A stretch of DNA of 24,948 bases from an uncultured Acidaminococcus sp. (GTDB lineage Bacteria > Bacillota > Negativicutes > Acidaminococcales > Acidaminococcaceae), in NCBI GenBank assembly GCA_900554515.1, contig USHN01000014.1, positions 1 to 24,948 on the forward strand, read 5' to 3'. A program made the translations under genes and the position numbers. Positions within the stretch are counted from its first letter, which is position 1. Each line of letters starts with the position of its first letter. This document shows positions 1 through 7,423 of the stretch, piece by piece. Below the pieces are notes generated by a model. It worked only from the letters and a program-made list of their open reading frames with translations. It made no database searches and was not told the origin of the DNA.

Positions 1-16
1 GCTATAAGCTTTCCGG

Positions 17-41
17 AACCCCGCCACTATGGCGGGGTTTT
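17..41 (+). terminator. Hairpin terminator at left edge
   Basis: A perfect 9-bp inverted repeat, AACCCCGCC and GGCGGGGTT, encloses the 5-nt loop ACTAT at 17-39. A short T run follows on the plus strand (TTTT ending at 41), while the minus-strand side continues GGTTCCGG with no T run. It therefore best fits an intrinsic terminator for a rightward gene ending left of the window, converging on the flavin reductase gene. Confidence 0.6.
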
Positions 42-50
42 CAATTAACC

Positions 51-80
51 AATAAAAGCAGGCCGAAAATTCGACCTGCT
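51..80 (-). terminator. Terminator of the pncB-flavin reductase transcript
   Basis: On the minus strand, AGCAGGTCGA and TCGGCCTGCT form a stem of about 10 bp with one T-G wobble and a 4-nt loop, followed directly by TTTTATT (plus-strand 51-56). It begins about 18 bp past the stop codon of the flavin reductase gene. This is a standard intrinsic terminator. Confidence 0.8.
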
Positions 81-98
81 AAGATAGGCTACCTCTTC

Positions 99-674
99 TT
101 ATTTTTTCATCAGCTTGGCCCCAGCGTTCCAGGCCTGTCCCACTTTTTCCGTAACGGCGTAATAACCGCTACGCATCTGGTCAAAAGCGAAGGCGTGGAG
201 TTTACCCGCATCTACCTTGCCCTTTTCATCCAAGACGGAAGTACCAGCCAATGTATTGACAATCCTGCCTAAAATGCGAAGGCCATACGGTTCTTCTTCG
301 AATTTTTCCACGGTGCATTCCATGGTCAGGGGATACTCGGTGATCACAGGGGCATCCACTTTGTCGCTTTTTACCGCATGGAGTCCGGACCGCTGGAATT
401 TGTCGGCCATTTTATTGCTGGTGGCAATGCCAAAAAAGTCAGAGGCTTCAATGGTTTCCACGCTGGGAACCGCCAGGGTAAAGGCTTTGCGCTTGCGCAG
501 GTTCTCCACTGTTTTATGGCTCTCCTCCAGGTTTAGTGCCACCATATCCTCGGCACAGACGCCGCCCCAGGCCATCATCATCACATCTACCGAACCATCC
601 TCGTTATAGGTACCGATCATCAGTGTCGGCATAGGGAATGTGTACGGCATAACGCCTAAATCTTTCTTGCTCAT
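99..674 (-). CDS. Flavin reductase (DIM6/NTAB) family protein
   Basis: A 191-residue protein of the flavin reductase-like FMN-binding split-barrel family. Supporting segments include the early PTLMIGTYNEDGS region, NLEESHKTVENL, and a late LRILGRIVNTLAG strand. Such proteins bind FMN and either reduce free flavin with NAD(P)H or keep the flavin bound as a redox cofactor; the substrate cannot be read from sequence. The open frame extends 12 codons further upstream, but the ATG at 674 is preceded by AAGGAGGATGTAACC, an excellent ribosome binding site, so I place the start there. It lies 46 bp after pncB with no hairpin between, so the two are probably cotranscribed. No signal peptide or membrane segment is seen, so it should be cytosolic. 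Confidence 0.75.
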   Translation of the reverse strand: MSKKDLGVMPYTFPMPTLMIGTYNEDGSVDVMMMAWGGVCAEDMVALNLEESHKTVENLRKRKAFTLAVPSVETIEASDFFGIATSNKMADKFQRSGLHAVKSDKVDAPVITEYPLTMECTVEKFEEEPYGLRILGRIVNTLAGTSVLDEKGKVDAGKLHAFAFDQMRSGYYAVTEKVGQAWNAGAKLMKK

Positions 675-720
675 GGTTACATCCTCCTTGACGCTGTTTT
701 TTATGATCAAGCAAGTACGC

Positions 721-2193
721 TTATTTACTTTCTTCCCGTGTCTTTTTGGCAGCTGCCAAAAGCCCCATCTTCATCTGGTAGTATTTAGGGCTCATATCCA
801 GATAATGCACGTGGGGATTGGCAAAGCGCTGCTCTTCCGGCCAGATTTCCGTATCCAGCTGCTTTCTGACGAAGGCACGGATCTCATTTAAGGACGGGGA
901 CGGATGAATCCGTTTCCCGTTTTCCAGCACTTTTTCCTGGAGCTCCCGGAACGTGCAATTTTTAAAGGACAATTTTTTCCAAGGCCGCTGGGTATCCACA
1001 AAGGGGAATTCATCCACTGTACGGGGGTCTTCGTCCTCTGTGGTAAGCAGATCTGCCAGCGCATGGCCTGTTTTATCAAAAACTCTCCAGGCACGTTTGC
1101 GCCCCGGATTGGTGATTTTTTCAAAGGTCTCGGAGACTTTGATCTTGGGAATCACCGCCTGGTCACGATGCACGGCCACTAGCTTGTACACGGCGCCAAA
1201 AACCGGGTCGCTCTTGGCAGTAATCAGCCGCTCCCCTACCCCAAAGGAATCCACACAGCCCCCCTGCTCAATAATGGAGCTGATAGTGTATTCGTCCAAA
1301 GAATTGCTCATGACGATAATGGCGTCGGAAAGTCCGGCATCGTCCAGCATTTTACGCGCTTTTTTGGACAGATAGGCCAAGTCGCCGGAATCAATACGAA
1401 TCCCCTTCAGGCGTTTGCCCATGGGCTCCAGCACTTCTTTTGCTACCCGGATGGCATTGGGCACGCCGGAATTGAGAACATCGTAAGTATCCACCAGCAA
1501 AATGGCGTTATCCGGATAAATCTCCGCAAAGCGTTTAAATGCAGTAAATTCGTCATCATAATACATAACCCAGCTGTGGGCCATGGTGCCGCTTACGGGG
1601 ATGCCGAAAATCTTTCCGGCCAAAACGGTGGCCGTACTCCCTGCGCCTCCGATATAAGCTGCCCGGGCACCGTAAATAGCAGCGTCCATATTATGCGCCC
1701 GCCGGGCTCCAAAATCCGACACGCCCCGTCCCTGGGCTGCTTTTACAATCCGTTGGGTTTTAGTGGCAATCAGGGATTGATGGTTAATCTCGCACAGAAT
1801 TGCGGTTTCCACCAGCTGTGCGTCAATCAGCGGCGCAAAGACCGTAAGAATCGGCTCATCCGGATAAATCACACTGCCTTCCGGCATGGCATACACACTG
1901 CCGCGGAACTGATAGGTCCGCAGCCATTCCAAAAATGGCTCCCCGAATACATGGAGACTCCGCAGGTAATTAATATCTTCTGGAGAAAAATGCATGTTTT
2001 CCAGATAATCCAAAACCTGCTCTAGCCCGGCAAAGATAGCAAAACCAGCCTTGTCCGGGTTGTTCCGGTAAAACACGTCAAACGAAACATACTCATCCTG
2101 ATCCCGTTTTGTATCCTCAAAATACCCATTGGCCATGGTCATTTCATAAAGGTCAAACATCATGGATAAATTTCTTGCATCGTACTGTTTCAT
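721..2193 (-). CDS. pncB: Nicotinate phosphoribosyltransferase
   Basis: A 490-residue enzyme that converts nicotinate and PRPP, with ATP, to nicotinate mononucleotide, the first step of NAD salvage (Preiss-Handler pathway). It opens with a typical MMFDLYEMTMANGYF segment. The region GTMAHSWVMYYDDE carries His206, matching the histidine phosphorylated during catalysis in the family. Other hallmarks are VDTYDVLNSG, IRIDSGDLAYLS and DSFGVGERLITA, which form the phosphate and substrate site. The C-terminal part (about 385-490) is the extension found in the longer bacterial form. The start at 2193 has GGAAGGGCGG upstream. An extended -10 promoter and a CodY-like box lie just upstream, so repression when amino acids are plentiful is possible. 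The flavin reductase gene follows in the same transcript. Confidence 0.95.
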   Translation of the reverse strand: MKQYDARNLSMMFDLYEMTMANGYFEDTKRDQDEYVSFDVFYRNNPDKAGFAIFAGLEQVLDYLENMHFSPEDINYLRSLHVFGEPFLEWLRTYQFRGSVYAMPEGSVIYPDEPILTVFAPLIDAQLVETAILCEINHQSLIATKTQRIVKAAQGRGVSDFGARRAHNMDAAIYGARAAYIGGAGSTATVLAGKIFGIPVSGTMAHSWVMYYDDEFTAFKRFAEIYPDNAILLVDTYDVLNSGVPNAIRVAKEVLEPMGKRLKGIRIDSGDLAYLSKKARKMLDDAGLSDAIIVMSNSLDEYTISSIIEQGGCVDSFGVGERLITAKSDPVFGAVYKLVAVHRDQAVIPKIKVSETFEKITNPGRKRAWRVFDKTGHALADLLTTEDEDPRTVDEFPFVDTQRPWKKLSFKNCTFRELQEKVLENGKRIHPSPSLNEIRAFVRKQLDTEIWPEEQRFANPHVHYLDMSPKYYQMKMGLLAAAKKTREESK

Positions 2194-2225
2194 GCTTGCC
2201 GCCCTTCCATTTTGTTTTTGTACCC

Positions 2226-2234
2226 ATTATAGCA
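2226..2234 (-). promoter_or_regulatory. Extended -10 promoter of pncB
   Basis: The minus strand reads TGCTATAAT, a perfect -10 hexamer with a TGn extension, 33-38 bp before the pncB start codon. No good -35 hexamer sits 16-18 bp upstream, as is usual for extended -10 promoters. It falls between tag and pncB, so pncB has its own start of transcription. Confidence 0.7.
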
Positions 2235-2235
2235 C

Positions 2236-2250
2236 GATTTTCAGACAAAT
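2236..2250. promoter_or_regulatory. Candidate CodY box in pncB promoter
   Basis: The plus strand reads GATTTTCAGACAAAT, matching the published CodY consensus AATTTTCWGAAAATT at 12 of 15 positions. It begins two bases upstream of the TG extension of the pncB -10 element, so a bound protein would block RNA polymerase. codY is encoded about 15 kb away in this window. Confidence 0.45.
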
Positions 2251-2282
2251 CTAGATAAAAAGGTTTTTCTTTTTCGTTTTTC

Positions 2283-2840
2283 TCAGCGATACGGGCAATC
2301 TGCCAGGTGATCATTCACCATCCCGATGGCTTGCAGGAACGAATAGGTAATAACAGGTCCTACAAAGCCCATGCCCCGTTTTTTCAGGTCAGCGCTGATC
2401 TTCTTAGACAAATCGCTGCAAGTGGGTACTTCCTGGGGATACTGCCATTTTCCATCCACAGGACGGCCGTCAGTAAAGCTCCAAAGATAGGTGTCAAAGG
2501 AACCGTATTCTTGTTGGATTTTTTGCACGGCCTGGGCATTTTTCCTTACACTAAAAATTTTTGCTTTATTGCGGATAAGTTGGGCGTTGGTAAGAAGCCC
2601 TTCTAATTCCGTATCCGTCATGGCAGCGCACTTGGCAATAACAAAATTGTGAAAGGCTTTTTGGTAAGCGGTTCTTTTGTGGAGCACCGTTCGCCAGGAA
2701 AGTCCTACGCTGGCACCTTCCAGGCAGAGCATTTCAAACTGAAACCGGTCGTCATGACGCACTTTGCACCACTCGGTGTCGTGATAGGCTTGCAGCACCG
2801 GATCCCCTGCGGCCCAGGCTGAACATATATGGTTATCCAT
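2283..2840 (-). CDS. tag: DNA-3-methyladenine glycosylase I
   Basis: A 185-residue base-excision repair enzyme that removes 3-methyladenine from alkylated DNA. Family marks are all present: AYHDTEW near the start, CLEGASVGLSW with Glu41 in the lesion pocket, and KKRGMGFVGP with ITYSFLQAIGMVNDH near the end. The zinc ligands of E. coli Tag (Cys4, His17, His175, Cys179) correspond here to Cys6, His20, His178 and Cys182. The start at 2840 has GGGAAGGAAACC directly upstream. The gene begins only 33 bp beyond the strong terminator that follows thrB, and I see no convincing promoter in that gap, so expression may rely on read-through or a weak promoter inside the hairpin. I found no clear terminator after it. 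Confidence 0.95.
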   Translation of the reverse strand: MDNHICSAWAAGDPVLQAYHDTEWCKVRHDDRFQFEMLCLEGASVGLSWRTVLHKRTAYQKAFHNFVIAKCAAMTDTELEGLLTNAQLIRNKAKIFSVRKNAQAVQKIQQEYGSFDTYLWSFTDGRPVDGKWQYPQEVPTCSDLSKKISADLKKRGMGFVGPVITYSFLQAIGMVNDHLADCPYR

Positions 2841-2873
2841 GGTTTCCTTCCCTTTCGTACCATTACCCTTCGT

Positions 2874-2905
2874 AAAAGCCGCAGACCCAATGATCTGCGG
2901 CTTTT
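2874..2905 (-). terminator. Terminator of the pheB-hom-thrB operon
   Basis: A perfect 12-bp inverted repeat: AAAAGCCGCAGA at 2874-2885 and TCTGCGGCTTTT at 2894-2905, with an 8-nt loop. The A and T ends give a U run on both strands, so it can stop transcription in either direction. It lies 14 bp past the thrB stop codon and just ahead of tag. Confidence 0.88.
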
Positions 2906-2918
2906 GTATTGTTCTATA

Positions 2919-3845
2919 TTAAGCAAGATAGAGAATTTTGGCACCTTCGGCGTCGATATGCAGGATATGGACTGCTGTCTTGATATTGCGCTCCGCAAAG
3001 GGTTTTGCCATGGCTTCCCCTACTTTTTCCACATCGCCGCCAGCAGGCACATAGGCTAACAGCGTACTGCCAGCCCCGGAAATAATCCCATTATAGGCAC
3101 CGGCCCGCTGCGCGGCTTTGATCGCTTCTGCAGAACCGGGCATAAGCGGCAGCCGATACGGCTGATGCAGCGCATCCCCCAATGCCGTTGCCAGGTGCTC
3201 ATAATTGCCGGTGGTAAAGCAAGCCACCAGAAGGGCTGCCCGGCTGACATTATAAATGGCGTCCTGACGAGGCACCACGGACGGCAAAACTGCCCGGGCA
3301 CTGGCCGTGGACATGGGACACTCCGGCACTACAGCCACCAGTTGCAACGGTTTTGCCAAGGGAACCTGCAAACTTTGCACCTGTCCCTGTTCCAGAACAT
3401 TGACAGTAATTCCGCCCAAAATGGCTGGCGCCACGTTATCCGGGTGTCCTTCAATGGCGGTGGCTTCTGTCACCAGAGCCGTTTTATCCAAGGGGCCTCC
3501 GGCTAACGCATTGGCGGCTACAAGCCCTGCCACAATGGCCGTTGAAGAGCTTCCCAGGCCTCGGGACATGGGCACATTGAGTTCACTGCTGACTTTCAGC
3601 CCCACAGGAGGCAGCTGCAATTTTTCCCACAGATCATAAAATGATTGGACGGTAAGATTGCTGCGCCCCTGGGGTAAATGTTCCACACCGGATCCTTTGC
3701 CGCTGATCTGAATCCCTGCTTCTTCCGGTAAAATCTCATAGGTAAATGTATTGTAGAGAGAACAGGCCAGCCCCAGGCAGTCAAAGCCAGGGCCGCAGTT
3801 TGCAGATGTGGCCGGGACCTGCACCGTTACCTTTTTATATGCCAT
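2919..3845 (-). CDS. thrB: Homoserine kinase
   Basis: A 308-residue GHMP-family kinase that phosphorylates homoserine with ATP on the route to threonine. The N-terminal VPATSANCGPGFDCLGLA is the homoserine kinase signature, and PMSRGLGSSSTA near residue 95 is the glycine/serine-rich phosphate-binding loop of GHMP kinases. A GSGAGSTLL-like segment (IISGAGSTLLAY) lies in the C-terminal domain. An ATG three codons earlier (3854) directly abuts AAAGG, which is too close for a ribosome binding site; the same AAAGG is well spaced for the ATG at 3845, so I choose the latter. It follows hom by 12 bp and ends just before a strong terminator. Threonine synthase, the next enzyme, is not in the window. 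Confidence 0.95.
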   Translation of the reverse strand: MAYKKVTVQVPATSANCGPGFDCLGLACSLYNTFTYEILPEEAGIQISGKGSGVEHLPQGRSNLTVQSFYDLWEKLQLPPVGLKVSSELNVPMSRGLGSSSTAIVAGLVAANALAGGPLDKTALVTEATAIEGHPDNVAPAILGGITVNVLEQGQVQSLQVPLAKPLQLVAVVPECPMSTASARAVLPSVVPRQDAIYNVSRAALLVACFTTGNYEHLATALGDALHQPYRLPLMPGSAEAIKAAQRAGAYNGIISGAGSTLLAYVPAGGDVEKVGEAMAKPFAERNIKTAVHILHIDAEGAKILYLA

Positions 3846-3857
3846 GCTTTCCATCCT

Positions 3858-5180
3858 TTACTGTAGTGTATCGTCTTCTACCCGGATGATATTGCTGATC
3901 CGGGTCACACAGGACAGTTTTTCCAGCTGGGCAGCCGCTTTGCGCAGGGCATATTCGCTGACAGAATAGGTAATTACCACAATTTCCGCCAGTTTACCCA
4001 TTGACCGTTTCTGCACCACTTGGTTCAAGCTGACCTGATTTTGTCCAAAGGCAGACGCAATAGTCGCCCATACGCCAGGCTCATCTTCTACCAGCATGCG
4101 GATATAGCAGGGAGAGATAATTTCTTCCGGTGGCAGGATGGGCTTTTCCTCGTAGCAGGTACAGCCTACCCGCCCAGTGCAGTCTCCCAAAATATTCCGG
4201 GTTGCTTCAATGATATCCCCGCACACAGCGCTTGCTGTGGCATTGCGCCCTGCGCCCTGTCCAAAGAACATGGCATCGCCAATAGGTTCTCCCATCACAT
4301 ACACAGCGTTATAGACGCCATTGACCGTAGCAAGGGGATGATTCTTTTTCAGCATAGTGGGATGCACCCGTGCACTGATGCCTTTGCCTTCTTTTTCCTT
4401 GGCAATCCCCAGAAGTTTCACCACATAGCCCAGCTCGTCGGCATAGGCAATATCCCGAGCGGAAATTTTATCAATGCCTTCTACATACACATTTTTCAGG
4501 TCAACCCGGCTATTGAAGGCAATAGAAGCCAGAATGGCAATTTTGCGCGCCGCATCAAAGCCGCCCACATCCGCTGTAGGATCGCTTTCCGCATACCCTT
4601 TATCCTGGGCTTCTTTCAGCACTTCCGCATAATCCATATGCTCCTGGGTCATTTTGGTCAGCATATAGTTGGTGGTACCGTTAATGATCCCCATGATCTG
4701 GGTAATCTGATTCGCGGCCAGGCTTTCTTTCAGAGGCCGGATAATGGGAATCCCTCCGGCAACCGCCGCTTCAAAAAGAAAGTCCACGTGATTGGCTGCC
4801 GCCAGTTCAAAGAGCTGTGCCCCGTACTGGGCCACGACGTCTTTATTGGCGGTAATCACGTTTTTCCCGGCTTTGAGCGCCGCTTCCATATACTCCAAAG
4901 CAGGATGTTCCCGCCCCATGAGCTCCACTACAATCTGTATCTCCGGATCACTGATAATATCATCAATAGAATCTGTGGTCGCCAGCTCCGGATCAAGGGC
5001 CTTTACTTTTTGGGGCGTCCGTGCCAGGACTTTTTTAATCTCGATGGGACAGCCCACCCGTTTTTCAATCAGGGCCTTGTTATTTTTCATCACAAGGATG
5101 ACGCCGCCGCCTACGGTACCAGCACCCAAAAGACCAATTTTAACGGATTGTTTCTTTGCTTTTTCTTTATTCTTTACCAT
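3858..5180 (-). CDS. hom: Homoserine dehydrogenase with C-terminal ACT domain
   Basis: A 440-residue enzyme that reduces aspartate semialdehyde to homoserine with NAD(P)H, the branch point to threonine and methionine. GLLGAGTVGGGV (about 16-27) is the dinucleotide-binding loop. DPTADVGGFDAARKIAILA in the middle is the family signature and includes the catalytic aspartate and lysine. The last 85 residues (IRMLVEDEPGVWATIASAF onward) form an ACT domain, which usually binds threonine for feedback control. There is no fused aspartokinase. The start at 5180 has GAGGGGG nine bases upstream. It lies between pheB and thrB with gaps of 40 and 12 bp, consistent with one operon. A small inverted repeat (ATGCAA-AA-TTGCAT, 5202-5215) sits in the gap to pheB. 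Confidence 0.97.
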   Translation of the reverse strand: MVKNKEKAKKQSVKIGLLGAGTVGGGVILVMKNNKALIEKRVGCPIEIKKVLARTPQKVKALDPELATTDSIDDIISDPEIQIVVELMGREHPALEYMEAALKAGKNVITANKDVVAQYGAQLFELAAANHVDFLFEAAVAGGIPIIRPLKESLAANQITQIMGIINGTTNYMLTKMTQEHMDYAEVLKEAQDKGYAESDPTADVGGFDAARKIAILASIAFNSRVDLKNVYVEGIDKISARDIAYADELGYVVKLLGIAKEKEGKGISARVHPTMLKKNHPLATVNGVYNAVYVMGEPIGDAMFFGQGAGRNATASAVCGDIIEATRNILGDCTGRVGCTCYEEKPILPPEEIISPCYIRMLVEDEPGVWATIASAFGQNQVSLNQVVQKRSMGKLAEIVVITYSVSEYALRKAAAQLEKLSCVTRISNIIRVEDDTLQ

Positions 5181-5220
5181 ACGCGGCTACCCCCTCTTTT
5201 ATGCAAAATTGCATCCTGTA

Positions 5221-5673
5221 TCAATCTACCTGTCCTAGTACATCCAGGCGTTTTACGCCATCTACCAGGCGCAATTTATCCAGCAGTGCTTCCATATCAA
5301 TGGCCAGATATTTCGTTTCCACGGAAATGGTGGTGTTGGCCACCCCTTGCAGCGGGACGCCCTGGTTAATGGTAATAACGCTCCCTCCGTCAGCAGCAAT
5401 GGTATTTAATACGCTGGACAATACACCGGGCTTGTGCTCCAGCAAAAGGGAGATGGTAATGACCTTTTCCTTGCTGGCATCATAAAAGGGGAATACGTAG
5501 TCCTTGTATTTGTAGTAGGCACTACGGCTGAGCCCGATTTTATTTACGGCTTCATTCACAGTACGCATTTTGCCCCGCTTCAGGATTTCCTTCACCAGAA
5601 TTGTTTTTTTGATGGCCTCTGGGAGGATTTCTTCCTTAACCAAATAAAATTCTGATTTTTTATCGTTGGACAT
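5221..5673 (-). CDS. pheB: ACT domain protein of the PheB/UPF0735 family
   Basis: A 150-residue protein close in length to B. subtilis PheB. Residues about 20-50 look like a helix-turn-helix (TVNEAVNKIGLSRSAYYKYKD), and residues 70-145 form an ACT domain (VITISLLLEHKPGVLSSVL) of the kind that senses amino acids. The biochemical role of the family is unsettled. Its position as first gene before hom and thrB suggests it senses or regulates threonine-family synthesis here, rather than phenylalanine synthesis as its name implies. The open frame extends 12 codons upstream through the promoter, but ATG at 5673 has GGAAAGGATG upstream and matches the family start, so it is preferred. Confidence 0.88.
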   Translation of the reverse strand: MSNDKKSEFYLVKEEILPEAIKKTILVKEILKRGKMRTVNEAVNKIGLSRSAYYKYKDYVFPFYDASKEKVITISLLLEHKPGVLSSVLNTIAADGGSVITINQGVPLQGVANTTISVETKYLAIDMEALLDKLRLVDGVKRLDVLGQVD

Positions 5674-5697
5674 GTTCCGTGCATCCTTTCCATAAGT

Positions 5698-5729
5698 ATT
5701 ATACTCCACGTCTGGTAGACATTATAGCA
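5698..5729 (-). promoter_or_regulatory. Two -10 elements before pheB-hom-thrB
   Basis: The minus strand contains TGCTATAAT (plus 5721-5729, an extended -10) and a second TATAAT (plus 5698-5703), with 17 bp between the hexamers. Neither has a good -35 box. The 11-bp sequence GTCTACCAGAC, with 4-bp inverted arms, lies between them at 5710-5720 and could be an operator, but this is weak. An A-rich tract (5731-5745) lies just upstream of the extended element. Confidence 0.6.
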
Positions 5730-5746
5730 TGTTTTATTTTTTTTTG

Positions 5747-6739
5747 CTACTCCTTCTTTGCAGTCCGTTCCATCAATTCCGCAATAGCCCTTGTCACTTG
5801 TTTACCATGGAACAGGACCTCTTGGAGGGATCCGATGATGGGCATGTCCGTGTGGTACTTTTGTGCCAGTTCCCACACCACCGGCGCTGTATGAATGCCC
5901 TCAATCACCATGGGCGTGCCGGCTACAATTTCCGACATGGATTTCCCATGTGCCAGGGCCACCCCGGCCGCATGGTTCCTGCTAAGGGGACTCATACAGG
6001 TGGCAATCAGATCCCCTACCCCGGCCAGTCCAAAAAAAGTATCCCGCCGGGCCCCCAGCTGCAATCCCAACCGGGTAATTTCTGCAAGGCCACGGGTAAT
6101 GAGTCCGGCTTTCGCATTTTCCCCATACCCCAAGCCGTCCAGCATGCCGCCTACCAGTGCAATGCAATTTTTCACACAGCCGCACAATTCCACACCCACT
6201 ACGTCGGTGGAAGTATAGGGGCGGAAATAATTGGTCATAAAAAGGCTTTGGAGGAACTGGCCTTTTTCTACATTCTCACAGGCAATTACCGTAGCAGCTG
6301 GCTGCTTTTGTGCGATTTCTTTGGCAAGGTTAGGCCCGCTGAGGGCGGCAATGGCTTCTGCCTGTGGGAACACATCTTGCAGAATATCCGTCATCATTTT
6401 ATGGGTGGCAAGGTCAAATCCTTTGGTGCACGTCAGAAGGATCTGGTTATGGGCATCTGTAATCGTCGCCACTTGTGCTGCGATAGCCGCCATTCCCTTG
6501 CTGGGAACTACAAAGACAAGGACCCTGGCAGCTTGCGCAGCAAGTTGCAGGCTGCTTGTTACCGTAACGCCCTGGCACAGGGAAAAATCCGGTAAATAAG
6601 CAGCATTCTTCCGGATCCTTTGAATGGCTTCTGCCGTTTTGGGATTGCGGGCCCATAAAACGACCTCGTGGTGATTTTCCGCCAGAATTTCTGCCAGCAC
6701 TGTTCCCCAGCTTCCGGCGCCGATTACCCCAATTTTCAT
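5747..6739 (-). CDS. gpsA: Glycerol-3-phosphate dehydrogenase [NAD(P)+]
   Basis: A 330-residue cytosolic enzyme that makes sn-glycerol-3-phosphate from dihydroxyacetone phosphate, the backbone for phospholipids. GVIGAGSWGT (4-13) binds the dinucleotide. Further family marks are LSGPNLAKEIA, GVELCGCVKN with catalytic Lys190, KAGLITRGLAEI and GLAGVGDLIATC. The usual family sequence is GVELxGAxKN; here a cysteine replaces the alanine, a mild change. The ATG at 6739 has GGAAAGGAGC seven bases upstream; an overlapping out-of-frame ATG four bases earlier is not used. It follows plsY, whose product uses its downstream metabolite, but a terminator hairpin separates the two. I see no strong promoter between hairpin and start. 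Confidence 0.97.
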   Translation of the reverse strand: MKIGVIGAGSWGTVLAEILAENHHEVVLWARNPKTAEAIQRIRKNAAYLPDFSLCQGVTVTSSLQLAAQAARVLVFVVPSKGMAAIAAQVATITDAHNQILLTCTKGFDLATHKMMTDILQDVFPQAEAIAALSGPNLAKEIAQKQPAATVIACENVEKGQFLQSLFMTNYFRPYTSTDVVGVELCGCVKNCIALVGGMLDGLGYGENAKAGLITRGLAEITRLGLQLGARRDTFFGLAGVGDLIATCMSPLSRNHAAGVALAHGKSMSEIVAGTPMVIEGIHTAPVVWELAQKYHTDMPIIGSLQEVLFHGKQVTRAIAELMERTAKKE

Positions 6740-6764
6740 GCATGTGCTCCTTTCCGATAGATGG

Positions 6765-6797
6765 AAAAAGGCCTGCTCCTTTTTGGACAGCAGACCT
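6765..6797 (-). terminator. Terminator or attenuator between plsY and gpsA
   Basis: On the minus strand AGGTCTGCT and AGCAGGCCT pair with one T-G wobble around an 11-nt loop, followed by a run of five T. The U run ends about 25 bp before the gpsA start codon, leaving room only for the ribosome binding site. It therefore either ends the long operon or partly attenuates transcription into gpsA. Confidence 0.7.
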
Positions 6798-6802
6798 ATA
6801 GT

Positions 6803-7411
6803 TTATTTCTTTGATGATAAGTGGCCTTCATGGATTTTGGATTCCGTGCCATTCAGCAGTCTGCGCATATTCTGGTAGTGCCGTAAAATCACCACAGCAG
6901 CACAGGCACCTAAAAAAGCAACCAGGCGCCAGTCATACCCCAGTTTCCAGGCAGAGAGCGGGGCCACGCCGGCAGCCAGTACAGAGCCCAGCGATACATA
7001 GCGGGTGACAAAGACTGTTGCCAGCCATACGGTCAGAGAAAAGACCGCCACTTCCGGACAAAGATACAGCAGGATGCCAAGGCCTGTAGCAACACCTTTG
7101 CCGCCTTTAAAGCCGCACATCCAGGAAAAGCTGTGCCCCAAAATCGCACAGGCAGCACAAATTAAGAGGTCTGTCAGATCAGGCGATACAAAGCGGTTGA
7201 CCAGATAAAGTGCCAGCATTCCCTTAAGGAGGTCCGCCAGTAGCACAAAGGTTGCCATTCTGGCGCCTACGGTGCGAAACACATTGGTGGCACCAATATT
7301 GTGGCTGCCATACCGGCGGATATCTATCCCGCACACCAGCTTTACCAAGAGTAATCCGCTGGCTATGGAGCCCAGTATATATCCTATCAGAGCACTGAGT
7401 AGCGCCGTCAT
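6803..7411 (-). CDS. plsY: Glycerol-3-phosphate acyltransferase PlsY
   Basis: A 202-residue integral membrane protein with about five hydrophobic segments. It transfers the acyl group from acyl-phosphate to glycerol-3-phosphate, giving lysophosphatidic acid. The three active-site motifs of the family are seen: GSHNIGATNVFR near residue 35, GFKGGKGVATGLG near 100, and RHYQNMRRLLNGTE near 180. The first helix begins at the initiator (ALLSALIGYILGSIASG). It starts 12 bp after der, so it is cotranscribed, and ends in a hairpin terminator. Together with gpsA just downstream and plsC upstream in the same run, the three steps from dihydroxyacetone phosphate to phosphatidic acid are encoded here. Confidence 0.96.
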   Translation of the reverse strand: MTALLSALIGYILGSIASGLLLVKLVCGIDIRRYGSHNIGATNVFRTVGARMATFVLLADLLKGMLALYLVNRFVSPDLTDLLICAACAILGHSFSWMCGFKGGKGVATGLGILLYLCPEVAVFSLTVWLATVFVTRYVSLGSVLAAGVAPLSAWKLGYDWRLVAFLGACAAVVILRHYQNMRRLLNGTESKIHEGHLSSKK

Positions 7412-7423
7412 CCCTGTGTCTCC

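Noticed and set aside
5202..5215. ATGCAA-AA-TTGCAT inverted repeat between pheB and hom as an operator or terminator
   Set aside because: Short arms, A/T-rich, no U run after it and inside an operon; no clear function.
4020..5369. 449-codon plus-strand open frame opposite hom and pheB
   Set aside because: It runs across two conserved minus-strand genes and their gap, shows no domain, and has the composition of an antisense frame.
5646..5660. A CodY-like box (10/15) in the first codons of pheB
   Set aside because: Single weak match inside coding sequence, made of A/T-rich codons; not better than expected by chance.
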